From the NCBI GenBank assembly GCA_964516095.1, contig CAZEYS010000043.1, forward strand, positions 1 through 12,626: DNA of 12,626 bases, written 5' to 3'. This document shows positions 6,070 to 11,668 of this stretch, one piece after another. Each line of letters begins with the position of its first letter. Within the stretch, counting starts at the first letter, position 1. The notes beneath the pieces were generated by a model. It ran no database searches and was not told where the DNA came from. It saw only the letters and a list, made by a program, of their open reading frames with translations. This stretch comes from Hydrogenothermus sp964516095. GTDB taxonomy: Bacteria > Aquificota > Aquificia > Aquificales > Hydrogenothermaceae. The position numbers and the translations under genes are program-made.

Positions 6070-7665
6070 TTAAGAAAGGTAATTTTGTAACTGATACTCT
6101 TTTATTTTTCTCCATAGAGTTGTTCGATGCATGCCTAAAATCTTAGCAGCAAGAGATTTATTTCCATTAGTTTCTTTTAATACTCTTTTTATTCTTTCTA
6201 TCTCATTTTCCTGTGGTTCCTGTTGTAGATATTTTGTATTTTGAAGGTTGGTTTGTCTTACTTCAACAGGCAAATGCTCAGGATAAATAAAGTCTTTATC
6301 ACATATTATTACAGCTCTTTCTATTATATTTTCAAGTTCTCTTATATTACCTGGATATTCATAATCCAGTAGTAATTTCATAGCTGATGGAAATACTCCT
6401 TTTATTTTACGGTTATATTCCTGTGAAAATTTATCAATAAAATAGTTAACTAAAACAGGGATATCTTCTTTTCTTTTTCTTAAAGGTGGAACCTTCAAAT
6501 ATATTACCTTAAGTCTATAGTATAGGTCTTCTCTGAATTTTTCTTCTTTTACTAACTCTTTAAGAGTTTTATTTGTAGCAGCTATAATTCTGACATTAGC
6601 TTTACGTGTTTTTATGTCTCCAATTCTTTCAAATTCTTTTTCCTGTATAAGGTGTAAAAGTTTTGACTGTAAATAAACTGGCATATCTCCTATTTCATCA
6701 AGAAAAAGAGTCCCTCCCTCCGCAAGCTCTACCTTCCCAGGTTTATCTTTATAAGCTCCTGTGAATGCCCCTTTCATATATCCAAAAAGCTCACTTTCCA
6801 ACAAATTTTCTGGAATAGCTGCACAATTGATTTTTATAAACGGTTTATCTCTTCTTGAAGACATCATATGTATATATTTTGCTAAAACACTTTTCCCTGT
6901 TCCTGTTTCTCCTTCTATTAGTATATTTGCAGTTGTGTCAGCAACAGTTTTTGCCATATCAATAACAGATAAAAATTCTGGATTTTTTGATACTATTCTA
7001 CTTTTTGCTTTACTATTTATCATACAGTCAGGAAGTACATAAAAGGATATAAGTTTCCCCTTTTTATTTTTTAAAGATGTGTTAAGTAAAGAAACTTTCA
7101 TTTTACCGTGAGCTGGCGTTTCTATTTCTATATCCTCCCTCTGCCCTTCTTCTGGCAACCTATTTAAAGTAATTCCAAGTAACATTTCAATGTTAAAACC
7201 TTTTATATTGTCTATTTCTTTGCATATTAATCTTTTAGCAACTTCATTGTAATGAATAATGTCCCCATTATTATCGGTGACAATTATCGCATCTATTACA
7301 GAATCCAGGATGATGTCTGTAAATTCTTTTTGCTCTTTTATTTTATTGATGTACTGGGTAATTTGGGAACTATCTTTAAATTCTTCTAATAAACCTTTAA
7401 ACTTTCCATTTTCGAAAACAGGTGTTATGGTATGACATATACTTTTCTGACAACAGAGAAGTTTGGCTTCAAAATTATCAAACTTTTTTATGTTATTACT
7501 ATCAAGGGGACAGTTGTCTTTACACGTCGAAAAAATACCAAAACAACTATCACCTACTTTTTTATTTATTATTTTTGATGCTGGCTTATTTATATATCCA
7601 ATTTTTTTTTGGGGGGTTATATAAATAACCCCCTCTGAGAGATAATCCAATATTGATAAATCCAT
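6070..7665 (-). CDS. Sigma-54-dependent transcriptional activator (PAS-PAS-AAA+-Fis HTH)
   Basis: A 531-residue enhancer-binding protein that would open sigma-54 RNA polymerase promoters by ATP hydrolysis. Domains: a Cys-rich PAS-like domain (about 5-100), a second PAS (about 115-215), the AAA+ domain (about 225-460) and a Fis-type HTH (about 488-527, NKSLAAKILGMHRTTLWRKI). AAA+ motifs are Walker A GETGTGKS (252-259), the sigma-54 contact loop GAFTGA (299-304), Walker B GGTLFLDEIG (317-326), and the sensor/arginine-finger regions ATNK and FREDLYYRL. There is no receiver domain, so it is not a standard two-component regulator; the PAS domains probably sense the signal. The first PAS carries Cys41, Cys48, Cys52, Cys71, Cys72 and Cys77, suggesting a metal, Fe-S or thiol switch. 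The ATG is 1 nt after the SCP2 gene stop, so it is the last gene of the cassette it probably controls. The class is certain; the signal is unknown. Confidence 0.95.
   Translation of the reverse strand: MDLSILDYLSEGVIYITPQKKIGYINKPASKIINKKVGDSCFGIFSTCKDNCPLDSNNIKKFDNFEAKLLCCQKSICHTITPVFENGKFKGLLEEFKDSSQITQYINKIKEQKEFTDIILDSVIDAIIVTDNNGDIIHYNEVAKRLICKEIDNIKGFNIEMLLGITLNRLPEEGQREDIEIETPAHGKMKVSLLNTSLKNKKGKLISFYVLPDCMINSKAKSRIVSKNPEFLSVIDMAKTVADTTANILIEGETGTGKSVLAKYIHMMSSRRDKPFIKINCAAIPENLLESELFGYMKGAFTGAYKDKPGKVELAEGGTLFLDEIGDMPVYLQSKLLHLIQEKEFERIGDIKTRKANVRIIAATNKTLKELVKEEKFREDLYYRLKVIYLKVPPLRKRKEDIPVLVNYFIDKFSQEYNRKIKGVFPSAMKLLLDYEYPGNIRELENIIERAVIICDKDFIYPEHLPVEVRQTNLQNTKYLQQEPQENEIERIKRVLKETNGNKSLAAKILGMHRTTLWRKIKEYQLQNYLS
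7611..7634. repeat. Perfect GC-rich inverted repeat beside an A9 tract in the activator gene
   Basis: GGGGGTTAT (7612-7616 plus 7617-7620) and ATAACCCCC (7625-7633) are perfect 9-bp arms around a 4-nt ATAA loop, flanked by one further G-T pair. It lies in codons about 11-18 of the sigma-54 activator. In the coding direction the hairpin is followed directly by C6 and A9 (plus-strand T9 at 7602-7610). It is not a terminator for its own gene, because the tail is A rather than T. On the opposite strand the T9 precedes the stem, so it is not a terminator there either. A regulatory mRNA hairpin or a slippage-prone site are the candidate roles. Confidence 0.6.
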
Positions 7666-7666
7666 C

Positions 7667-8047
7667 TTACCACTCTGTAGGAATCTTAGACATCATCCTT
7701 AAGCTTTCTTCAAATGGAGCCATGTATTTCATAGCTGTAATCATAGAACCTTTAAACTTCAATTTCTTTGTTAACATTGCAGCTTTAGGTCCTAGGTTTC
7801 CTGTAGCAAGAACTTTCCAATTTTCTGGTGTAGCCCACATTTCAAAATCAAATTTCCCTCCATTTGCGATACCGTATTCCTTAACTTCTCCCTTCTCCAC
7901 TTTTATGTATACTGGTGGTTGTTCACTACCTTCAATATAATACTTAATACTTGCACTAAACTTTTTCAAGTTTTCTTTCAAATTTTCGTTAGAGTTCCAC
8001 ATCTGAGCATATTCTTTTATCCAATCTTCAGTCAAAAACTTAGGCAT
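7667..8047 (-). CDS. SCP2 sterol-binding-domain-like small protein
   Basis: A 126-residue soluble protein with no signal peptide or membrane segment. The pattern resembles the SCP2 (sterol carrier protein 2) fold. An N-terminal helical part (FLTEDWIKEYAQMWNSNENLKENLKKFSASIKYYI) is followed by alternating strands (PPVYIKVEKGEVKEYGI, 44-60). The typical WATPENWKVLATGNLGPKAAMLTKKLKFKGSM stretch follows (71-102), and then a C-terminal amphipathic helix (YMAPFEESLRMMSKI). The fold offers a hydrophobic tunnel for lipids or other hydrophobic molecules; the real ligand in bacteria is generally unknown. The ATG has an AAGGGGG about 9 nt upstream. It lies 26 nt after the second DUF2173 gene and 1 nt before the sigma-54 activator, so it belongs to that cassette. 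The family call is by eye from motif pattern; function is not assigned. Confidence 0.8.
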   Translation of the reverse strand: MPKFLTEDWIKEYAQMWNSNENLKENLKKFSASIKYYIEGSEQPPVYIKVEKGEVKEYGIANGGKFDFEMWATPENWKVLATGNLGPKAAMLTKKLKFKGSMITAMKYMAPFEESLRMMSKIPTEW

Positions 8048-8073
8048 AATAATGCAAACCCCCTTTTTTATTT

Positions 8074-8397
8074 TTAAGAAAGTAATGCTTTAAACACTTC
8101 GTTGAATGAAACTTCATCATTTTTAACAAAGACACCAACATTTCCTGCTACACACACTGAATATAAAGGTCCACTTAGTGCCCATCCCTTTAGGGGAACC
8201 CATTCTTGTCCAGAAAATGCTGTATATCCTTCTGTCTGCATTGTTGCCATAGCATTGTTTGCCCAGCACATTTTTGCTGCCATAGCAGCTTCTTCCTCTG
8301 AAATATCACCCTCATAAGCAACTAAATTACCTTGGTTGTCAAATTCTCCAGCTGCAATTACTCCTTTTATGTCTAAAAGTTTTTTTAATTCTGCCAT
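8074..8397 (-). CDS. DUF2173-family protein, second copy in the tandem pair
   Basis: A 107-residue soluble protein of unknown function that I recognise as DUF2173. Typical features are the start LKKLLDIKGVIAAGEFDNQG, the acidic EGDISEEEAAMAAKMC helix (29-44), the MQTEGYTAFSGQEWVPLKGWALSG core (53-76) and the end VGVFVKNDEVSFNEVFKALL. Alternating strands around two helices suggest a small alpha/beta, roadblock- or profilin-like fold; this is inference. It is about 45% identical by hand alignment to the upstream paralogue. Cys82 is shared with that copy (YxxCxAG), while Cys44 is unique to this one. An AAGGAGG lies 7-8 nt before the ATG. The gene is 20 nt downstream of its paralogue and under the same sigma-54 promoter. 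No transmembrane segment or export signal is seen. Confidence 0.85.
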   Translation of the reverse strand: MAELKKLLDIKGVIAAGEFDNQGNLVAYEGDISEEEAAMAAKMCWANNAMATMQTEGYTAFSGQEWVPLKGWALSGPLYSVCVAGNVGVFVKNDEVSFNEVFKALLS

Positions 8398-8417
8398 GAT
8401 TATTACCTCCTTAAATT

Positions 8418-8744
8418 TTATGGTGAAAGTACTTCAAAGATTTTGTCAAAGTCTGCTTTGTCTAATTCAACAAATACTCCATAACTTCCAGCGATACATG
8501 CTGCATATTTACCAGCAGCAACAGAAAAACCCTGAACAGGGAAAAAGCCTTCTTTGCCTGTATATGCAGTCCATCCTTTTGCCTGCATGTTTGCAATAGC
8601 TTTGTTGGCAGCTGCCATCAATCCAGCTATCTCTGCTGCTGTTTCAGAAATATCTCCAGTGTAGGCACACAGATTTCCATTTGAATCAAATTTTCCTGCT
8701 GCAATAGCACCAGGCAATTGCATAAGTTCTTTTAGTGTTGGCAT
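8418..8744 (-). CDS. DUF2173-family protein, first copy and promoter-proximal gene
   Basis: A 108-residue soluble protein, first gene of the minus-strand cassette. It shares with its downstream neighbour LKELMQLPGAIAAGKFDSNGN (4-24), the TGDISE helix start, MQAKGWTAYTGKE (53-65), the YAACIAG segment (80-86) and the YGVFVELDKADFDKIFEVL end. It has a one-residue insertion (EGFFP against EWVP) and lacks the Cys found at residue 44 of the other copy, so the two may have diverged for a pair or heteromer. An AGGAGGG lies 10 nt before the ATG. About 36 nt upstream is the predicted start of transcription from the sigma-54 promoter. No function is known to me for the family; the context (a regulator with a Cys-rich sensor and a sulfur-oxidising type of genome) hints at energy or sulfur metabolism. 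Confidence 0.85.
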   Translation of the reverse strand: MPTLKELMQLPGAIAAGKFDSNGNLCAYTGDISETAAEIAGLMAAANKAIANMQAKGWTAYTGKEGFFPVQGFSVAAGKYAACIAGSYGVFVELDKADFDKIFEVLSP

Positions 8745-8790
8745 TTTGGCTACCCTCCTAAAGGATTTTGGTTTTCATACTTTAATAAAA

Positions 8791-8806
8791 AGCAATTTAC
8801 ATGCCA
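8791..8806 (-). promoter_or_regulatory. Sigma-54 (RpoN) -24/-12 promoter of the DUF2173 cassette
   Basis: On the minus strand this reads TGGCATGTAAATTGCT. It matches the RpoN consensus TGGCAC-N5-TTGCW at all but one position, with the invariant GG and GC dinucleotides exactly 10 nt apart. The predicted start of transcription is near 8780, giving a leader of about 35 nt to the first DUF2173 ATG, which has a good Shine-Dalgarno. An enhancer-binding activator is encoded in the same operon, which strongly supports the call. Confidence 0.85.
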
Positions 8807-8848
8807 AATATAAATCACTGAAAAATAACATTGAAAAAGACTTTTGTG

Positions 8849-8888
8849 TGTTGCAAAGTGTTGCAATGTTGCAACATGTGTTGCAACA
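8849..8888. promoter_or_regulatory. Upstream activator sequence: four TTGCAA palindromic cores
   Basis: Four copies of the palindrome TTGCAA sit at 8851-8856, 8861-8866, 8869-8874 and 8881-8886 (centre spacings 10, 8 and 12 bp). Two are extended to the perfect 10-bp palindrome TGTTGCAACA (8867-8876 and 8879-8888); the other two are TGTTGCAAAG and TGTTGCAATG. The cluster lies about 70-108 bp upstream of the predicted sigma-54 start, the classical enhancer distance. It is the likely binding site of the activator encoded at 6070-7665. Binding is inferred, not shown. Confidence 0.7.
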
Positions 8889-8942
8889 GATTAATGCTGT
8901 AAAATATTTAAGTGAAAATAACAATAGGAAAATAAAAGGAAA

Positions 8943-9737
8943 ATGTTTAAAGGGTTAATTATTGATTTAGATGGTGTTATAACTAAAGATAAGAATTTAA
9001 ACATATTCGACGAGGCTCCAGAATTTATAAAGTTTCTAATGGAAAAAGGTATAAAATTTTGCATTGCAACAAACAACTCTATGTATACACCTGAGCAGAT
9101 AATTGATATACTGAAAAAACAAAATGTCTTTCTAAAAGAAGATGAAATCTTGACACCTTTAGTTGTATTACCTGATTACTTAGAAAAAGAAAAAATTAAA
9201 GATTTATTTGTAATAGGAAATGAAAATCTTAAAAACTTTTTGAAAGATAAAGGTTTCATTGTAAAAGAAGACCATCATGTTGGTGCAGTTATTGTAGGTA
9301 TAGATAAAAATATAACTTTTGAAAAACTAAAAATAGCTGTTTCTGCGTTAAAGTTAAATAATGCAAAAGTTCTATCACTAAATGCAAATCTTATAGTTAA
9401 AGATGATGATAATCTTTACTTTCCTGGGGTTGGTTGCATTGGTCAAATGATAGCATGTTCCACAAAAAAAGAATGGAATCATTTAGGAAAAAACAGTGCT
9501 CCTTACAATGAGCTTTTACTTGCCAAATTTAAAAATATCTCCCCAAACCAGATAGCAGTTTTAAGTGATGATATTTTTACGGATTTAATTCCATTTTCTA
9601 AACTTGGAATAAAAGCTATTTTCATAACAACTGGTAAATACAAGCTTGAAGACCTACCAGACAATTTTAAGCCTGATATAATTGCAAATTCATTAAAAGA
9701 GGTAAAACACAAAATTGAAAATTTTGAAAAAAATTAA
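8943..9737 (+). CDS. HAD-superfamily class IIA (NagD-like) phosphatase
   Basis: A 264-residue cytoplasmic phosphohydrolase. Motif I is IIDLDGVIT with nucleophile Asp8 and acid/base Asp10. Motif II is ATNNS (42-46, Thr43). Motif III Lys183 is in LGKNSAPYNE, and motif IV is VLSDDIFTDL (207-215). The long insertion between motifs II and III (about residues 70-180) is the C2A cap of the NagD/pyridoxal-phosphatase/nitrophenylphosphatase group. Motif IV has SDD where the family usually has GD, and the GKPxP block is altered to GKNSAP, so this is a divergent member. The ATG has AAGGA only about 4 nt upstream. The 3' end overlaps the prenyltransferase gene by 23 nt, so the two are probably expressed together. 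The substrate is unknown; a phosphorylated intermediate linked to the prenyltransferase is possible but unproven. Confidence 0.85.
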   Translation: MFKGLIIDLDGVITKDKNLNIFDEAPEFIKFLMEKGIKFCIATNNSMYTPEQIIDILKKQNVFLKEDEILTPLVVLPDYLEKEKIKDLFVIGNENLKNFLKDKGFIVKEDHHVGAVIVGIDKNITFEKLKIAVSALKLNNAKVLSLNANLIVKDDDNLYFPGVGCIGQMIACSTKKEWNHLGKNSAPYNELLLAKFKNISPNQIAVLSDDIFTDLIPFSKLGIKAIFITTGKYKLEDLPDNFKPDIIANSLKEVKHKIENFEKN

Positions 9738-10590
9738 ATCTTATTTAGAACTTGTAAAGTTTGAACACTCTATATTTGCAGTACCATTTGCTATTTCTTC
9801 TATTTTCACTGTTGAGAAAGGCATACCACCTTTAGAAAAAATATTCTGGATTTTAATTGCATTGATAGCTGGTAGAACGGCTGGAATGGCTTTTAACAGG
9901 CTTATAGACCTTCCTTTTGATAAACTAAACCCACGAAGTAAAAACTGGGCATCTGTTTCTGGTCTTGTAAAACCTTTTGAAATACTATTCATTGCTATAT
10001 TTTCATCTTTGGTGTTGATATTTGCAGCTTATCAGCTTAATAAGCTAGCCTTTTATCTATCTCCAGTTGCCATAATACTGTTTATTATTTATCCTTTAGG
10101 TAAGAGGTTTACCTACTTAGTTCATCTTATATTAGGACTTATATACTTCATAATACCTATTGCTGTTGAAATTGCTTTAAAAGAAACTGTATCCCTATCA
10201 TCGATATTTTTAGGGTTGGCAATGGCATTTTGGGTTTCTGGCTTTGATATTTTATACGCACTTCAGGATATAGAATTTGATAAAAAAGTAGGACTTTACT
10301 CTATACCTTCCAAATTTGGCATAAGGAAAGCCATACTTATAGCCCGCTTTTTTCACTTTTTAACTTTAATATTTTTAATCCTAACTGGTATTTACGCTAA
10401 AATGGGAATTATTTATTTTGTAGGTCTTTTTATCCTTACACTGTTTTTAATCTATGAACATTCCTTAATAAAAGAAAATGATCTTTCCAAAATAAATGTA
10501 GCCTTCTTTACTGTAAATGGATACGTAAGCATAGTATACATGCTAATAGTAATATTAGATGTTTTCATAAGTAAAATTAGAATATGGTAA
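9715..10590 (+). CDS. UbiA-family prenyltransferase (quinone biosynthesis, MqnP/UbiA-like)
   Basis: A 291-residue integral membrane protein with about eight or nine hydrophobic helices, expected to attach a polyprenyl tail to an aromatic acid or naphthoate ring in quinone synthesis. The two Asp-rich, Mg-diphosphate-binding motifs are NRLIDLPFDKLNPR (61-74, with Asn61, Asp65, Asp69) and DILYALQDIEFD (178-189). The N-terminal KFEHSIFAVPFA (15-26) is typical of the group called putative 4-hydroxybenzoate polyprenyltransferase, which includes the futalosine-pathway enzyme MqnP. No other quinone gene is present to decide. I take the TTG at 9715-9717 as start, because AGAGG lies 12 nt upstream; a second TTG at 9724 has no such site. 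It overlaps the HAD gene by 23 nt in another frame. The family is secure; whether it is MqnP, UbiA or MenA is an inference. Confidence 0.88.
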   Translation: MKILKKIKSYLELVKFEHSIFAVPFAISSIFTVEKGIPPLEKIFWILIALIAGRTAGMAFNRLIDLPFDKLNPRSKNWASVSGLVKPFEILFIAIFSSLVLIFAAYQLNKLAFYLSPVAIILFIIYPLGKRFTYLVHLILGLIYFIIPIAVEIALKETVSLSSIFLGLAMAFWVSGFDILYALQDIEFDKKVGLYSIPSKFGIRKAILIARFFHFLTLIFLILTGIYAKMGIIYFVGLFILTLFLIYEHSLIKENDLSKINVAFFTVNGYVSIVYMLIVILDVFISKIRIW

Positions 10591-10604
10591 AAAATATATG
10601 TTTG

Positions 10605-10613
10605 TGGTATAGT
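10605..10613 (+). promoter_or_regulatory. Candidate extended -10 promoter of the fab cluster
   Basis: TGGTATAGT is an extended -10 (TG-N-TATAGT) in the 69-nt gap between the prenyltransferase stop and fabG, with a weak -35 (TGGTAA, 10585-10590) at 17 bp. Transcription would start near 10620, giving a leader of about 40 nt. No terminator is visible upstream, so read-through from the prenyltransferase gene is also possible. Confidence 0.4.
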
Positions 10614-10659
10614 ATTTAGATATTAAATCCCTCTTAATAATTACTGATGGAGACGAAAT

Positions 10660-11394
10660 TTGGATTTTACCGGAAAAAAAGTTATTGTTACTGGTTCAAC
10701 AAGAGGAATAGGAAAGGCAATTGCAGTTGAATTTGCAAAAAGAGGTGCGACTGTAGTTATAACAGGTAGAAATAGAGCTAATGCACAGCTTGTTGCAGAA
10801 GCAATAGAGGCCGATTTTAATGTTAGAGCATACGGAGTAGAACTTGATTTTTCAAAAGATATAACAGATAGCCTTAAAGAAATAGAAGAAAAAATAGATA
10901 CACCTGACATATTAGTCAACAATGCCGGAATAACAAAAGACACTCTTTTTATAAGAATGAAAGAAGAAGACTGGAATCAGGTTATTGATGTTAATCTTAA
11001 CGGTACTTTCAAGATTACTCAGTTTTTTGTTAAAAAAATGGTTAAAAAAAGATATGGAAGAATTATTAACATATCTTCAATTATAGCTTTTATTGGAAAT
11101 GTAGGACAGGTAAATTATGCAACATCAAAAGCAGGGCTTATAGGTTTTACAAAATCTTTAGCAAGAGAACTTGCACCACGAAATATAACAGTTAACGCAG
11201 TAGCTCCCGGTTTTATAGAGACAGATATGACAGAAAAACTTTCTCCAGAAATAAAAGAGCTTTATTTAAAGCAAATTCCACTTGGAAAATTCGGTAAACC
11301 TGAAGATGTTGCAAATGTAGTTTGCTTTTTAGCATCTGATTTAGCCAGTTATATAACTGGTGAAACAATCCATGTAAATGGTGGAATGTATTAA
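10660..11394 (+). CDS. fabG: 3-oxoacyl-[acyl-carrier-protein] reductase
   Basis: Reduces 3-oxoacyl-ACP to 3-hydroxyacyl-ACP with NADPH, the first reduction of each fatty acid elongation round. The 244 residues are standard for the family. The short-chain dehydrogenase signatures are TGSTRGIG (11-18, cofactor loop), NNAG (87-90), Asn112 in VNLNG, and the catalytic set Ser140, Tyr153 and Lys157 in YATSK. The C-terminal PGFIETDMTEKL and GGMY ends fit FabG rather than other dehydrogenases. The start codon is TTG at 10660-10662 with GGAGA 6-7 nt upstream; the ATG at 10646 is in another frame. acpP follows after 22 nt and fabF after that, the common bacterial order fabG-acpP-fabF, which settles the identity within a very large superfamily. 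Confidence 0.97.
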   Translation: MDFTGKKVIVTGSTRGIGKAIAVEFAKRGATVVITGRNRANAQLVAEAIEADFNVRAYGVELDFSKDITDSLKEIEEKIDTPDILVNNAGITKDTLFIRMKEEDWNQVIDVNLNGTFKITQFFVKKMVKKRYGRIINISSIIAFIGNVGQVNYATSKAGLIGFTKSLARELAPRNITVNAVAPGFIETDMTEKLSPEIKELYLKQIPLGKFGKPEDVANVVCFLASDLASYITGETIHVNGGMY

Positions 11395-11416
11395 AAACCA
11401 AAAATAGGAGGTTAAG

Positions 11417-11656
11417 ATGGCACAAAATATTGAAGAAAGAGTAAAGGAAATAATAGCAGACCAATTAGGAGTGTCTCCGGACCAAATAAAACCTGAATCA
11501 AAATTTGTAGATGATTTAGGAGCAGATTCTTTAGACGTAGTTGAGCTAATTATGGCATTTGAGGAAGAATTTGGAGTTGAGATTCCTGACGAAGATGCAG
11601 AGAAAATCGCAACAGTTCAAGATGTTTTAGACTACATTGCCCAAAAACAAGGATAA
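11417..11656 (+). CDS. acpP: Acyl carrier protein
   Basis: A 79-residue acidic protein that carries growing acyl chains on a 4'-phosphopantetheine arm. The attachment Ser38 is in the invariant motif GADSLD (35-40), followed by VVELIMAFEEEFGVEIPDEDAEKI, the recognition helix and loop of bacterial ACP. The length matches the family (77-80). A strong AGGAGGT lies 6 nt before the ATG, stronger than those of its neighbours, as suits a highly expressed protein. It sits 22 nt after fabG and 12 nt before fabF in one operon. There is no doubt about identity; a specialised secondary-metabolism ACP is unlikely given the flanking genes. Confidence 0.99.
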   Translation: MAQNIEERVKEIIADQLGVSPDQIKPESKFVDDLGADSLDVVELIMAFEEEFGVEIPDEDAEKIATVQDVLDYIAQKQG

Positions 11657-11668
11657 AAGAGGTTTGAG

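Noticed and set aside
7602..7634. Intrinsic terminator
   Set aside because: In the coding direction the stem is followed by A9 rather than a T run, and on the other strand the T run precedes the stem, so neither strand has terminator order.
7422..8599. Plus-strand open frames opposite the activator, SCP2 and DUF2173 genes
   Set aside because: All lie antisense to genes with recognisable families and good ribosome-binding sites; their composition is that of reverse complements.
8849..8888. CRISPR-like or satellite repeat
   Set aside because: The units are 8-12 bp palindromes without spacers of constant length; position relative to the sigma-54 promoter fits activator sites.
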